Part shown: piece by piece, positions 42,387 through 57,080 of the stretch | Layout: each line of letters opens with the position of its first letter | Numbering within the stretch: the first letter of the stretch is position 1 | Assembly: GCA_013178015.1 (NCBI GenBank) | Contig: JABLXR010000040.1 | Span: 1 to 64,000 of the forward strand | Direction of reading: 5' to 3' | DNA from: Anaerolineae bacterium | Lineage (GTDB): Bacteria; Chloroflexota; Anaerolineae; DRVO01 | DNA: 64,000 nucleotides | Program-made: the position numbers and the translations under genes | Notes under the pieces: model-generated | Databases searched by the model: none | Told to the model about the DNA's origin: nothing | Seen by the model: the letters and a program-made list of their open reading frames with translations, nothing else

Positions 42387-42423
42387 GCAGCTAGAAGTCC
42401 GTGAGCGCAAGGGGCAGTGGTCT

Positions 42424-43998
42424 ATGCAGCAGGAAGAGATGGCCGGTCGTGAGCCTTCTGAGACGACGATCGAGCACAGTGCAGCCGAGGAGGAACTCAC
42501 GCCGCGCGTCGCTGAAAAGGCGAATGGGAGCGAAGAGCCACCCGAGCCTGCGCCTCAGCTGGAGGCAGAGGGTTCAGAGACCGTCGGGCCTTCGGTGATT
42601 GCCGGAGAGCAGGAAGCTGAGGCCCCCCCTAGGACAGCGCCGCAGCCGGACTTCGAACCTGTCGTCAGGGAGGACGGCGGAGAGGGGCAAGCGGTTGAGA
42701 AGACCGCAGTGGCCCCTGAGGCTCTGCAGCAAGAGGATTTCGAGCTTCCTGTCGGTGAAGACGAAGACGGCAAGGGCGAGCAAGAGGCTGAAGCTAAGGC
42801 CGAGGAGAAAGCCGAGCCCGCTACCATGGCCGAGCTCATGGAGGAAGCTCTCGATGAACTGCCTCGTTTCCGAAGAGGAGACTTCGTGCGAGGCACCATC
42901 ATCAGCAAGGGGCCGGACGAGATCCTGATCGATATTGGGGCCAAGTCGGAAGGTGTGGTAGCCGGGCGCGAGCTGGAGCGGATGGGGCAGGCGGCAGTGG
43001 ACGCCCTCAAAGAGGGCGATGAGGTGCTGGCCTGTGTGCTTCGCCCGGCCGACCGCGAGGGAAGGGTGCTTCTCTCCCTCACCAGGGCCCAGCTCGAGAA
43101 GGATTGGCGCAAGGTGGAGCAGCTCCACCAGGCGGGAGAGCCCATCGAGCGGACAGTATCGGGCAGCAACAAGGGTGGTGTGATCGTCCGTCTGGGGCGA
43201 GTGCGTGGCTTCGTACCCGCTTCACAGCTGAGCCGTGAGCACCGCGCCATGGCGCCGGCTCGAAGCGAAGAAGGGGAAGAGGCTGACGGTGAGGACCGCT
43301 GGTCGTACCTGATTGGCGAGAAGCTCCTGCTCAAGGTGGTCGAGGTGGACCGCCGGCGCAACCGGCTGATCCTCTCCGAAAGGGCAGCAGGCCGAGAGTG
43401 GCGCCGGCAGCGGAAGGAGGAGCTCATAGAGGAACTGCGGCCGGGTCAGGTGGTGGAAGGCCGGGTCAGTACACTCTGCTCTTTCGGTGCGTTCGTAGAC
43501 TTGGGTGGCGCCGATGGGCTGGTTCACCTCTCCGAGCTCGCCTGGCAGCACGTGAAGCACCCCAGTGAAGTGCTGCAGGTCGGGCAGCAGGTGAAGGTGC
43601 AGGTCCTCAGTGTAGACAAGGAGAGGAGCCGCATCGGGCTGAGCATCAAGAGGCTTCAGCCCGAGCCCTGGGAGACGGTGGGCGATCGTTACAGTACCGG
43701 GCAGCTGGTGGAGGGCACCGTTACCAAGCTGACCGACTTTGGAGCCTTCGCCCAGTTGGAGGATGGCATCGAGGGTCTCATACACGTATCGGAGTTGTCT
43801 GACCGTCGGGTGAGCCATCCGAACGAGGTGGTTCAGGAGGGTGACAAAGTCACACTCAGGATCATCAGAGTAGAGCCAGAACGGCGGCGCATAGGACTCA
43901 GCTTGAAGCGGGTCACGGATCCCGACTACCTGGGTATGGACTGGCAGTTCGCCGAGGAACTCGAGGACTGGGACGTAGATCTGGACGGAGATAGCTGA
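42424..43998 (+). CDS. rpsA: Ribosomal protein S1-like, four S1 domains with acidic N-terminal extension
   Basis: A 524-residue RNA-binding protein. Residues 1-148 are Glu/Pro/Ala-rich, very acidic and probably disordered. Four S1 domains follow: about 149-225 (FRRGDFVRGTIISKG), 235-320 (degenerate), 325-400 (GQVVEGRVSTLCSFGAFVDL) and 412-490 (GQLVEGTVTKLTDFGAFAQL). S1 helps 30S subunits bind structured mRNA; four-domain forms are usual outside Proteobacteria. AAGGGG 9 nt before ATG 42424 and the promoter above support the start. The acidic extension is longer than I would expect. Confidence 0.85.
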   Translation: MQQEEMAGREPSETTIEHSAAEEELTPRVAEKANGSEEPPEPAPQLEAEGSETVGPSVIAGEQEAEAPPRTAPQPDFEPVVREDGGEGQAVEKTAVAPEALQQEDFELPVGEDEDGKGEQEAEAKAEEKAEPATMAELMEEALDELPRFRRGDFVRGTIISKGPDEILIDIGAKSEGVVAGRELERMGQAAVDALKEGDEVLACVLRPADREGRVLLSLTRAQLEKDWRKVEQLHQAGEPIERTVSGSNKGGVIVRLGRVRGFVPASQLSREHRAMAPARSEEGEEADGEDRWSYLIGEKLLLKVVEVDRRRNRLILSERAAGREWRRQRKEELIEELRPGQVVEGRVSTLCSFGAFVDLGGADGLVHLSELAWQHVKHPSEVLQVGQQVKVQVLSVDKERSRIGLSIKRLQPEPWETVGDRYSTGQLVEGTVTKLTDFGAFAQLEDGIEGLIHVSELSDRRVSHPNEVVQEGDKVTLRIIRVEPERRRIGLSLKRVTDPDYLGMDWQFAEELEDWDVDLDGDS

Positions 43999-44140
43999 GT
44001 CAGGGAGTGCCACTACATTCGGTAGCCTGAGCGCCGCCATATAGCAGCGGGAGCAGCGCTGGCAAGCAAGGGAGAGCCTGTTGCTGGACCTCTGCCGCGG
44101 GCAAGGGCGCACGTCACTTCTTCAATAGGAGCGCAAGGAA

Positions 44141-44176
44141 CGCGGGGCCAGAGGCGGCTAGCCATCTGGCCCCGCG
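44141..44176 (+). terminator. Strong hairpin between the S1 gene and clpC
   Basis: A perfect 12-bp stem CGCGGGGCCAGA/TCTGGCCCCGCG with a 12-nt loop that itself contains GGCTAGCC. It is 143 bp after the S1 gene and 73 bp before clpC, within a 250-bp gap that has no gene. There is no T tract. It is a probable terminator; a 5'-leader role for clpC is the alternative. Confidence 0.55.
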
Positions 44177-44248
44177 CGCTAGACTCAACTGAGATCAAGA
44201 CCGGAGGACGGCCGTTGACGATTCGCCAACCTCAGAGGGTAGAAGACT

Positions 44249-46747
<2,499 letters not shown>

Positions 46748-46777
46748 CCGGCCGGCGCATCGGCCCGGGAGAGACAA

Positions 46778-46807
46778 AACCGCGGAGGGCACGTGCCCTC
46801 CGCGGTT
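46778..46807. terminator. Perfect 30-bp palindromic terminator
   Basis: AACCGCGGAGGGCAC is followed directly by its exact reverse complement, giving a 13-bp stem with a 4-nt loop. The AAAA before and TT after make it usable in both directions. It ends clpC; the radA start is only 26 bp further on, so the radA promoter must overlap it or read through it. Confidence 0.8.
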
Positions 46808-46833
46808 CCTGTGTGAGGGGAGCGAATAGAGAA

Positions 46834-48198
46834 GTGACGAAGGCTCGGGTTTCGTACGTCTGCACCAATTGCGGCGCCCGTGCTCCTGGGTGGCTGGGCC
46901 GATGTCCCCAATGTGGCGAGTGGAACAGTCTGGAGCAGCAGATGACGGCTCCTGCGGAGACTGGAGGCGAGCAGCCACGCAGGGCGCGGGGGCGGGCAGT
47001 GCCGCTGAATGCCGTCTCGGCGGAGGAGGAGCACCGGCTGCCGGTGCCCATGGCGGAGCTGGAGCGGGTGCTGGGCGGAGGACTGGTGCCCGGAGGGGTG
47101 GTGCTCCTGGCGGGAGAGCCGGGCATAGGGAAGTCCACGCTGGTGCTGCAACTGGCGATGTTCCTGGCCCAGGGAGAGGGGCAAGTGTTGTACGCCTCGG
47201 GGGAGGAGTCGGTCCGGCAGGTGGGGCTGCGGGCCCGGCGCCTGGGCACGGCCTCAGAGGGCCTGCTGGTGCTATCGGATCCTTCGGTGGAGACCATCGT
47301 AGAGGAGATCGAGGGAGCAGGGTACACCCTGGCAATAGTGGACTCGATCCAGGCCGTCAGGCTGGAGGAGAAAGCGGGTTCTGCCGGCAGCGTAGTCCAG
47401 GTGCGGGACAGTGCCGCCGCGCTGTCGCGGGCGGCCAAGGAGGCCGACACGCCCTTGATCCTCATCGGACACGTGACCAAGTCGGGAGCGATCGCCGGGC
47501 CCAGGGTGCTGGAGCACATGGTGGACACAGTGCTCCACATGGAGGGCGACCGATACCACGCCCACCGCATTCTGCGAAGCGTGAAGAACCGGTTCGGCAG
47601 CACCAACGAGGTGGGCGTGTTCGAAATGACCTCCGAGGGACTGCGGGAGGTGGTGGATCCGTCGGAGGTGTTCTTGGCCGAGCGGCTGCTGGGAGCCTCG
47701 GGCTCGGCGGTGGCAGTCACCATGGAGGGCACCAGGCCCATGCTGGTGGAAGTCCAGGCGTTGACGTCTCGGTCGAGCCCCGAGAGGGTGCGCCGCACGG
47801 GCAACGGCTTCGACTTCCGCCGTTTGCTTCTGCTCACCGCCGTGTTGACGAAACGAGTGGGGTTGCCCCTGGGGCAGCAGGACGTCTTCGTCAACGTGGT
47901 GGGAGGTCTCAGCCTGAACGAGCCGGCGGCGGACCTGGCCGTGTCCATGGCCATTGCCTCGGCGGCGCTGGACAAGCCGATCTCGGCCGATGTTGCCCTG
48001 CTGGGCGAGGTGGGGCTGTCGGGGGAGGTTCGATCGGTGGGGCAGATCGAGCGTCGCATCCAGGAAGCGTCGCGTCTAGGGTTCCAGACCTGTCTAGTGC
48101 CCCGCTCGTACGGGCGCAAGCCCCGCCCGGTGGGCAGGGCGGAGCTGGTACCGGTGCGCAGCTTGCAGGAGGCCATGCAGGTTCTGGGGCTGCGTTAG
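46834..48198 (+). CDS. radA: DNA repair protein RadA/Sms
   Basis: A 454-residue RecA-like DNA-branch-migration helicase. The N-terminal C4 zinc finger is YVCTNCGARAPGWLG...CPQCGEW; Walker A is GEPGIGKST; the RadA-specific K-N-R-F-G motif is in SVKNRFGSTNEVG; the C-terminal Lon-like domain has GGLSLNEPAADLAVSMAIAS. GTG 46834 with GAGGGGAG upstream is preferred over the in-frame GTG 46813, which lies close to the terminator. It is followed after 73 bp by ftsY. Confidence 0.95.
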   Translation: MTKARVSYVCTNCGARAPGWLGRCPQCGEWNSLEQQMTAPAETGGEQPRRARGRAVPLNAVSAEEEHRLPVPMAELERVLGGGLVPGGVVLLAGEPGIGKSTLVLQLAMFLAQGEGQVLYASGEESVRQVGLRARRLGTASEGLLVLSDPSVETIVEEIEGAGYTLAIVDSIQAVRLEEKAGSAGSVVQVRDSAAALSRAAKEADTPLILIGHVTKSGAIAGPRVLEHMVDTVLHMEGDRYHAHRILRSVKNRFGSTNEVGVFEMTSEGLREVVDPSEVFLAERLLGASGSAVAVTMEGTRPMLVEVQALTSRSSPERVRRTGNGFDFRRLLLLTAVLTKRVGLPLGQQDVFVNVVGGLSLNEPAADLAVSMAIASAALDKPISADVALLGEVGLSGEVRSVGQIERRIQEASRLGFQTCLVPRSYGRKPRPVGRAELVPVRSLQEAMQVLGLR

Positions 48199-48218
48199 GT
48201 GCGGATGGCATCCTATGC

Positions 48219-48251
48219 TATAATGGAAAGCGCCGCGGCTCGCCGCGGCGC
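48219..48251 (+). promoter_or_regulatory. ftsY -10 element and 5'-end stem-loop
   Basis: A perfect TATAAT (48219-48224) lies in the radA-ftsY gap; the -35 is weak. The predicted transcript would begin near 48231, inside a perfect 9-bp stem GCGCCGCGG/CCGCGGCGC (48230-48251) with loop CTCG. A hairpin right at the 5' end is expected to slow mRNA decay. Confidence 0.6.
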
Positions 48252-48271
48252 AACCATGTTCGGAGAAAGCG

Positions 48272-49195
48272 GTGTTTGGACGGAAGAGCTCGATAGGCGA
48301 CGCCCTGGCCAAGACGCGACGGATGCTGCGAGGGCGCATCCAGGGCATCCTTGGTGCCGGCGACATTACCGAGGAAATGTGGGAAGACCTGGAGGAGACT
48401 TTGATCCAGGCCGACGTGGGCGCCGGTGCAGCCGTGGGGCTGGTGAAGCGGGTGCGCAAGCGCGTCGCTGACGGCGAGGCCTCTTCGGCGCCGGAGGTGG
48501 AGGCGCTGCTCAAGCAGGAGATGCTGGCCGTGCTGGGCCGGCAGGCCGAGCACGCCGATGAGGAACCCCGGCTGCTCACCGTGGTTCTCATCGTGGGCGT
48601 CAACGGATCCGGGAAGACCACGACCGCGGCCAAGCTGGCCCGCTACTACACCGGCAAGGGGCACAAGGTGATGCTGGCCGCCGGAGACACCTTCAGGGCG
48701 GCGGCCATTGACCAGTTGCGCATCTGGGCGGAGCGGGCCGGCGTGGGGGTCGTCGCTCACCAGCCCAATTCGGATCCGGGCGCAGTGGTGTATGACGCCA
48801 TTCGGGCCTGTCGTGCCCGAGGGGCAGACGTGCTAATCGTGGACACGGCTGGGCGATTGCACACCAAGTACAACCTGATGGCCGAGCTCAAGAAGATCGC
48901 CGACGTGGCTCGCCGAAACGTGCACCGGGCCCCACACGAGGTGTTCTTGGTCCTAGACGCGACTACGGGCCAGAATGCCATCCAGCAAGCCCGGCACTTC
49001 CGGGAGGCGGCTGGACTCACCGGGGTGGTCCTGGCCAAGTTGGATGGCACCGCCAAGGGGGGAGTGGTGTTCTCCATCGCCGAAGACCTGCAAGTGCCGG
49101 TTCGGTTCGTGGGCACCGGTGAGAGCATAGACGATCTGGCTGTCTTCGATGCCGAGGCGTTCGTCAACGGCCTGTTCGAAGGCGGCAACGAGTAG
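48272..49195 (+). CDS. ftsY: Signal recognition particle receptor FtsY
   Basis: A 307-residue GTPase that docks SRP-ribosome complexes at the membrane. It has the N-domain four-helix bundle (residues 1-~90), G1 [14 protein letters not shown], the I-box region [12 protein letters not shown]3 DTAGRLHT, G4-like [10 protein letters not shown] and the C-terminal [12 protein letters not shown]. It lacks the long acidic A domain of E. coli FtsY, as in many non-proteobacterial forms. The start is GTG 48272, after CGGAGAAAG. prfB follows closely. Confidence 0.95.
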   Translation: MFGRKSSIGDALAKTRRMLRGRIQGILGAGDITEEMWEDLEETLIQADVGAGAAVGLVKRVRKRVADGEASSAPEVEALLKQEMLAVLGRQAEHADEEPRLLTVVLIVGVNGSGKTTTAAKLARYYTGKGHKVMLAAGDTFRAAAIDQLRIWAERAGVGVVAHQPNSDPGAVVYDAIRACRARGADVLIVDTAGRLHTKYNLMAELKKIADVARRNVHRAPHEVFLVLDATTGQNAIQQARHFREAAGLTGVVLAKLDGTAKGGVVFSIAEDLQVPVRFVGTGESIDDLAVFDAEAFVNGLFEGGNE

Positions 49196-49215
49196 AGTAG
49201 AGTGGAGGAATGGCA

Positions 49216-50314
49216 ATGACTGCAGTGGAGCTTGAGGACCGGGTGAGAGACCTGAGGTCAGAGATAGACAGCTTACTGGTGCGTCTTTGACGTAGCTGGC
49301 AAGCGTGCCCGCATAGCGGAACTGGAGGAGCAATCGTCAGACCCCGAGTTCTGGCAGGACCCATCGGCGGCGCAGGCAGTCATGCAGGAGCTGTCCGAGT
49401 TGAGGGAAGAGGTGGAGCCGTGGGAGAGCCTTGACCGGCAGGCGTCCGACCTGGAGGAGTTGCTGGCACTGGCCGACGACGAGGAGATCCTGCAGGATCT
49501 GATTCGCGAGGTGGATAGACTAGAATCCCGGGTCGAAGATATGCGGCTGGCCCTGATGTTCGGGGGCCAGCATGACCGCTCCGATGCTATTGTGGCCATC
49601 CACGCCGGAGCGGGGGGCACCGAGTCGCAGGATTGGGTGTCCATGCTGCTGCGGATGTACCTGCGTTGGGCCGAGAACGCCGGCTTCAAGACCGAGATGT
49701 TGGACGTCTCCGAGGGGGAAGAGGCGGGGCTGAAGAGCGTCACTTTCCAGGTGTCGGGGCGGAACGCGTACGGCCTGCTGAAGGCTGAGCGGGGCGTCCA
49801 CCGCCTGGTGCGGCTCTCACCGTTCGATGCCGCTCACCGGCGCCATACCTCCTTCGCGCTGGTGGAGGTGATGCCTGACATAGAGCGCGAGGTCGAGGTT
49901 CAGATCAACCCGGATGACCTGCGGGTGGATGTGTTCCGCTCGGCCGGGGCCGGCGGCCAGAACGTGCAGAAGAACGCCACCGCCATCCGGATCACCCACC
50001 TTCCCACCGGGCTGGTGGTCTCCTGCCAGAACGAGCGCAGCCAGGCGCAGAACCGGGAGACGGCCATGAAGGTACTGCGAGCACGCCTCTACGACATGGA
50101 GATGCGTAAGCAGGAGGAGGAACTGGCTCGGCTCAAGGGCGAGCACGTGGATGCGGGCTGGGGGAACCAGATCCGGTCGTATGTCCTGCACCCCTACCAG
50201 ATGGTCAAGGATCACCGTACAGACGAGGAGACGGGCGACGCCGTCGGAGTGCTGGAGGGGGACCTGGACCGCTTTATCCAGGCGTACCTGCGAGCCAGCG
50301 TAGGCGAAACGTAG
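49216..50314 (+). CDS. prfB: Peptide chain release factor 2, programmed +1 frameshift
   Basis: A 365-residue release factor reading UGA and UAA. Translation from ATG 49216 runs 24 codons to an in-frame TGA (49288-49290) within CTTTGAC; after a +1 slip the frame continues as GACGTAGCTGGC (residues D-V-A-G) to 50314. The downstream part has the RF2 tripeptide SPF ([13 protein letters not shown]) and the GGQ peptidyl-hydrolysis motif ([13 protein letters not shown]). The segment after the slip ([16 protein letters not shown]) is conserved in RF2. GGAGGA upstream fits ATG 49216 better than ATG 49210. A hairpin terminator follows. Confidence 0.93.
49285..49291 (+). promoter_or_regulatory. RF2 autoregulatory frameshift site
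   Basis: CTT TGA C is the conserved RF2 slippery site: slow reading of UGA when RF2 is scarce lets the ribosome slip from CUU to UUU. The upstream Shine-Dalgarno-like helper is weak here (TGGTG, 3 nt from CTT) compared with AGGGGG in E. coli. Confidence 0.9.
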
Positions 50315-50341
50315 CTTCGGCTCGGTTATTGCAGTAAGAAC

Positions 50342-50370
50342 ACAGCGACGGACGACAGGCCCGTCGCTGT
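50342..50370 (+). terminator. Terminator after prfB
   Basis: ACAGCGACGG and CCGTCGCTGT pair in a perfect 10-bp stem with a 9-nt loop, followed by CGTGTTT. It lies 28 bp after the stop codon. Confidence 0.75.
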
Positions 50371-50390
50371 CGTGTTTCCCGGGGTTGTGC

Positions 50391-50411
50391 TACAATGCGA
50401 ACATATGTTCT
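50391..50411 (+). promoter_or_regulatory. gyrA promoter -10 and LexA-type operator
   Basis: TACAAT (50391-50396) is followed at once by CGAACATATGTTCT (50398-50411), a full palindrome GAAC-N4-GTTC matching the Gram-positive LexA (DinR) consensus CGAAC-N4-GTTCG apart from the last base. A repressor there would cover the transcription start. The -35 is not clear. The gyrA start is 19 bp further on. Confidence 0.65.
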
Positions 50412-50429
50412 ACGAGGGGGAGTGACATA

Positions 50430-52838
50430 GTGGCTGAGCGAGTCACGCCGGTGGGGATCGAGAGCGAGATGCGGCAGTCCTACCTGGACTACGCCATGAG
50501 CGTCATCGTCGCTCGCGCTCTGCCCGACGCTCGCGATGGGCTGAAGCCGGTGCAGAGGCGCATCATCTACGCCATGGGCGAGATGTCGCTCCGGCACGAC
50601 ACGCCCTATCGCAAGAGCGCCCGCATCGTGGGCGAAGTCCTGGGCAAGTACCACCCGCACGGCGAGGCAGCAGTCTACGAGACCATGGTGCGGATGGCTC
50701 AGGACTTCTCCCTGCGCTACCCGCTGGTGGACGGCCAGGGCAACTTCGGGTCTGTGGATGGGGACTCGGCGGCGGCCATGCGCTATACCGAGGCTCGCCT
50801 GGCGGCCATCTCGCGGGAGATGCTGCAGGACATAGACAAGGACACGGTGGACTTCAGCGCCAACTTCGATGAGTCGCTTCAGGAGCCGGACGTCCTGCCT
50901 GCGCGGCTGCCCAACCTGCTGGTCAACGGGTCCTCGGGCATTGCGGTGGGCATGTCCACCAACGTCCCGCCTCACAATCTGACAGAGGTGTGTGACGCTC
51001 TGGCGTACCTGTTGGACCGCTACGACAAGGCCGAGGATGTGGACGTCGAAGACGTGATGCGGTTCATCCGTGGGCCCGACTTCCCCACCGGCGGCATCCT
51101 CTACTCCGGGGGGACAGAAGGCGCCGACGGAGATAACCCTCTGAGGCGCGCCTACGCCACCGGGCGTGGCCAGGTCCGACTGCGGGCCAAGGTGATGGTG
51201 GAGGAGGGCGTCCGCGGTGGCAAGCGGCTGGTTGTGACCGAGCTGCCCTACCAGACCAACAAGGCCCGCCTGATCGAGCGAATCGCCGAACTGGTGCGAG
51301 CAGAACGGCTGACGGGGGTGGCCGACCTAAGGGACGAGTCGGACCGCGACGGCATGCGGTTGGTGGTGGAGACGACCCGCTCTGCTGATCCCAGGCAGGT
51401 GCTCGCTGATCTGTTTCGGCTAACGCCGATGGAAACCACTCTCAGCATCATCCTGCTCGCCCTGGTGGACGGAGAGCCCCGCACCTGCTCCCTCAAGCGG
51501 CTGCTCCTGGAGTACATCGAGCACCGACTGGTCGTCACCCGGAGGCGCAGCGAACACGACCTGGCCCGCGCCCGGGAGCGGGAGCACGTTCTGGCGGGAC
51601 TTCTCATCGCCCTGGCTAACATAGACGAGGTCATTGACACCATCCGCCGCTCGCGCACGCCGGAGACGGCGCGGGCCAACCTGATCCGTCGGTTCAGGCT
51701 CACCGAGGTGCAGGCACAGGCGATACTCGACATGCAGCTGCGTCGCCTGGCCTCGCTGGAGCGCAAGAAGCTGGAAGAAGAGCACGAGCAGTGTCTGGCT
51801 ACCATCGCTGACCTGGAGGAACTGCTGGCAGACCCGGCCAAGATGCGCGCCCTGATCAAGCGGGAAGTGCAGGAACTGAAATCCCTCTATGGGGACGAGC
51901 GCCGCACCCAGATCCTGCCCGGCGCCCCCGATACCGAGATACTCACCGTAACCGACCTGCTTCCCGACCGTGAGGTGCTGGTCCTGGTGGACGGACAGAA
52001 CCGGGTGGCGCAGCAAACGCTTCCCCAAAGGCTGCGGATTCCGCGCGGTGTAGTCCTGGCCTCACTGGCCAACTTGAGGGACCGGATCGGGTTCGTGACC
52101 GAGGGCGGGAGTATGCTGGTGACGCCCGTCCACCGCCTGCCGGAAGGCCAGCCCGGGGATGCGCCCGGCCTCTACTCCGACAACGGAGCTGCAAGCCGGA
52201 TAGTATCCCTGGTGCGGCTCACGCCGGCCGATGAGGGAAGGGCGCTCCTGCTGGCAACCGCCCAGGGCAAGGTCAAGCGGATAGACTGGACCACGACGTC
52301 GGTGGGCTGGAGCCCCGTGCTCCGCCTGGACGACGGCGACGGAGTCGTGGCCGCGGTGCTGGCCGGCGATGGGGAGACCGTGGTGTTGGCGTCATCCGCG
52401 GGGCAGGCGATCGCCTTCGAGGCCGATCAGGTCCGGGTGACGGGGCTGTCGGCGGGAGGAGTGGCAGGCATCCGCCTGGGCGATGGCGAGCGGGTGGTGG
52501 CGGCGGCGCCGCTGACCGGTGCTCAGCACCTGATGGTCCTCAGCGCCAGGGGTAACCTGAAGCGGGTGACACTGCGGGGTTGGCGAAGCCAGAACCGCGG
52601 CGGCGCCGGCATAGTGCTGATGGCGACGGACGAGAAGACGGGAGAAGTGGCAGGCGCCGCGCCGGTGGGCGAAGGCGACCGGGTACTGCTGGTAGGGTCC
52701 CTCGGAACGGCCGAGGTGCTGGTGGCCAGGTCGGTGCCGGTCATGGGCCGGAACACCAAGGGTCGGGCTTTGGCGAAGCTCAAGAAGCGGGAGAGAGCGG
52801 TGGCGGTGATGACGCTGCCTGAGGCGCGGCGAACCTAA
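50430..52838 (+). CDS. gyrA: DNA gyrase subunit A
   Basis: An 802-residue type IIA topoisomerase subunit that cuts and rejoins DNA. Winged-helix part with catalytic Tyr119 (AMRYTEAR) and Arg before it; the quinolone-pocket segment reads [14 protein letters not shown], with Ala80 where E. coli has Ser83 and Glu84 for Asp87. The coiled coil and C-terminal pinwheel (six GyrA repeats) are present. The GyrA box appears as QNRGGAG instead of QRRGGKG, so a ParC-like role is possible. GTG 50430 with GAGGGGGAG upstream is the start. gyrB is not in the window. Confidence 0.92.
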   Translation: MAERVTPVGIESEMRQSYLDYAMSVIVARALPDARDGLKPVQRRIIYAMGEMSLRHDTPYRKSARIVGEVLGKYHPHGEAAVYETMVRMAQDFSLRYPLVDGQGNFGSVDGDSAAAMRYTEARLAAISREMLQDIDKDTVDFSANFDESLQEPDVLPARLPNLLVNGSSGIAVGMSTNVPPHNLTEVCDALAYLLDRYDKAEDVDVEDVMRFIRGPDFPTGGILYSGGTEGADGDNPLRRAYATGRGQVRLRAKVMVEEGVRGGKRLVVTELPYQTNKARLIERIAELVRAERLTGVADLRDESDRDGMRLVVETTRSADPRQVLADLFRLTPMETTLSIILLALVDGEPRTCSLKRLLLEYIEHRLVVTRRRSEHDLARAREREHVLAGLLIALANIDEVIDTIRRSRTPETARANLIRRFRLTEVQAQAILDMQLRRLASLERKKLEEEHEQCLATIADLEELLADPAKMRALIKREVQELKSLYGDERRTQILPGAPDTEILTVTDLLPDREVLVLVDGQNRVAQQTLPQRLRIPRGVVLASLANLRDRIGFVTEGGSMLVTPVHRLPEGQPGDAPGLYSDNGAASRIVSLVRLTPADEGRALLLATAQGKVKRIDWTTTSVGWSPVLRLDDGDGVVAAVLAGDGETVVLASSAGQAIAFEADQVRVTGLSAGGVAGIRLGDGERVVAAAPLTGAQHLMVLSARGNLKRVTLRGWRSQNRGGAGIVLMATDEKTGEVAGAAPVGEGDRVLLVGSLGTAEVLVARSVPVMGRNTKGRALAKLKKRERAVAVMTLPEARRT

Positions 52839-53027
52839 GCCGCTGCCCGCGCCATCTGGTGAGGCCAAGTTGCGGACTTCTCTGCAAAGAGCCTGCCCTG
52901 AGGTTGCCGAAGGGAAGGGGAGCCTGACACCCCTCTCCCACAGGCGGGAGAGGGATCGGAGGAGAGGGCCTGCGGTTCGACACTCTCTTCGCGGGGACCG
53001 AGGGGGAGATTCCTGCCGGTCCCTCGA
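52839..53027. repeat. Repeat-rich spacer after gyrA
   Basis: The region holds CTGCCCTGAGGTTGCCGAAG (52893-52912), resembling a widespread bacterial intergenic repeat, then CCCTCTCCC/GGGAGAGGG (52931-52939 with 52946-52954), a 9-bp hairpin that could terminate gyrA. No gene is seen. Confidence 0.5.
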
Positions 53028-53056
53028 TTGGCAGCCCGGAACGACCCTAGTAGTAT
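53028..53056 (+). promoter_or_regulatory. Promoter of the phosphoesterase gene
   Basis: TTGGCA (53028-53033) and TAGTAT (53051-53056), spacer 17 nt. Transcription would begin near 53063, after the ATG at 53060, which argues for the TTG start at 53090. Confidence 0.55.
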
Positions 53057-53782
53057 GCGATGAAGAAGCTGAGGGAGGCCATAGAGCACTTGCGCTGCCT
53101 GGTGATCGCCGACGTCCACGCCAACCTGGCGGCCTTCGAGGCCGTTCTGGCGGACGCCGGCCCCTTCGACGAGGTCTGGTGTCTGGGCGACCTGGTGGGG
53201 TACGGCCCCGACCCGAACGAGTGCGTGGAGCGGATACGCGAAATGAAGCACCGGGCCGTCGCGGGCAACCACGACTACGCTGCGGTGGGCCAGGTCAGCC
53301 TCAGGCACTTCAATGACAGCGCCCGCATGGCGGCGGAGTGGACGGCTGCCACACTCGAACGGGACAACCGGATCTACCTGCAGTCGCTGCCCTTGCAGCA
53401 GGAGATCGGCGACTACACCCTGGTGCACGGCAGTACCCGCTCTCCCGTGTGGGAGTACATTGATAGCTCCCAGGCCGCCCTCGAGAACCTCGACCTGCAG
53501 CCGGCGCGCTACTGCCTGGTAGGGCACACCCACGTCCCGGTGGTGTTCCGCGAGACGACCGGCCTCATCCGCCGGGCGCGGGAGTGGCGCCTTCGCGGTG
53601 ACCTTACGACCATCCACCTGGACGCCGCCAAGACCATCCTGAACCCTGGCAGCGTGGGTCAGCCGCGCGATGGCGACCCGCGGGCGGCCTACATGCTCCT
53701 GGAGCCGGACACGGGTCTGGCCGAAGTGCGCCGGGTGGAGTATCCCATCGAACGCACCCAGGGGCGCATAGCGGCCTTCGGC

Positions 53783-56674
<2,892 letters not shown>

Positions 56675-56728
56675 GACTCCATTCCGAAGGGCTGAAGTAG
56701 GCATCGTTGTGGGGAGGCTCGAGCCGCG

Positions 56729-56734
56729 ATTATA
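56729..56734 (-). promoter_or_regulatory. Candidate -10 of uvrA
   Basis: ATTATA on the plus strand reads TATAAT toward uvrA, 55 bp before its start. The -35 region (TGTGGC-like) is poor. Confidence 0.45.
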
Positions 56735-56915
56735 GCACAGATGTTTCGATGCCACACTTGGGGGTTTCACCGCCGAGGTCGCGGGGGGCGCGGAGAGGGA
56801 GGGGGAAAGAGCCGATCCCGGTGAGGCAGAGGCTCCAGCGCAGGGGAATAGCGTCTTCCAGGAATACAAGCAATGAACTGCTCTACTCCGACAGAAGTAC
56901 ACAGACAAAGTACCA

Positions 56916-56945
56916 TTGACGGCGCGATTCAGGAGTGACTATAAT
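56916..56945 (+). promoter_or_regulatory. Promoter of the propeller lipoprotein gene
   Basis: TTGACG (56916-56921) and TATAAT (56940-56945) are 18 nt apart. The gene start at 57081 leaves a leader of about 130 nt. Just upstream, 56766-56815 is G-rich with repeated CGCGG and GGAG units. Confidence 0.65.
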
Positions 56946-57080
56946 GGAGCCCGATCATACCGTGTCCGTGCAACAATGAACCGGAATACCGTGAGCGAGG
57001 AGGTACACTATGCGATAGACCCCCGCGCAAACATAACAGTCACTGTCAGCGGACCGGGACGAGCCCGGAGAAGGAGGTCT

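Noticed and set aside
42385-42423. Upstream ATG of the S1-like gene
   Set aside because: It lies inside the -10 TATAATG of the promoter, so it would not be on the mRNA.
44215-44243. Promoter directly upstream of clpC (TTGACG)
   Set aside because: The hexamer is good, but at 17 nt there is only GGTAGA; too weak to call.
56675-56908. N-terminal extension of uvrA by 78 codons
   Set aside because: The frame is open, but UvrA proteins start just before IVIRGARHHN, and a -10 element lies inside the extension.
56675-56915. LexA box upstream of uvrA
   Set aside because: No GAAC-N4-GTTC palindrome exists in this gap.
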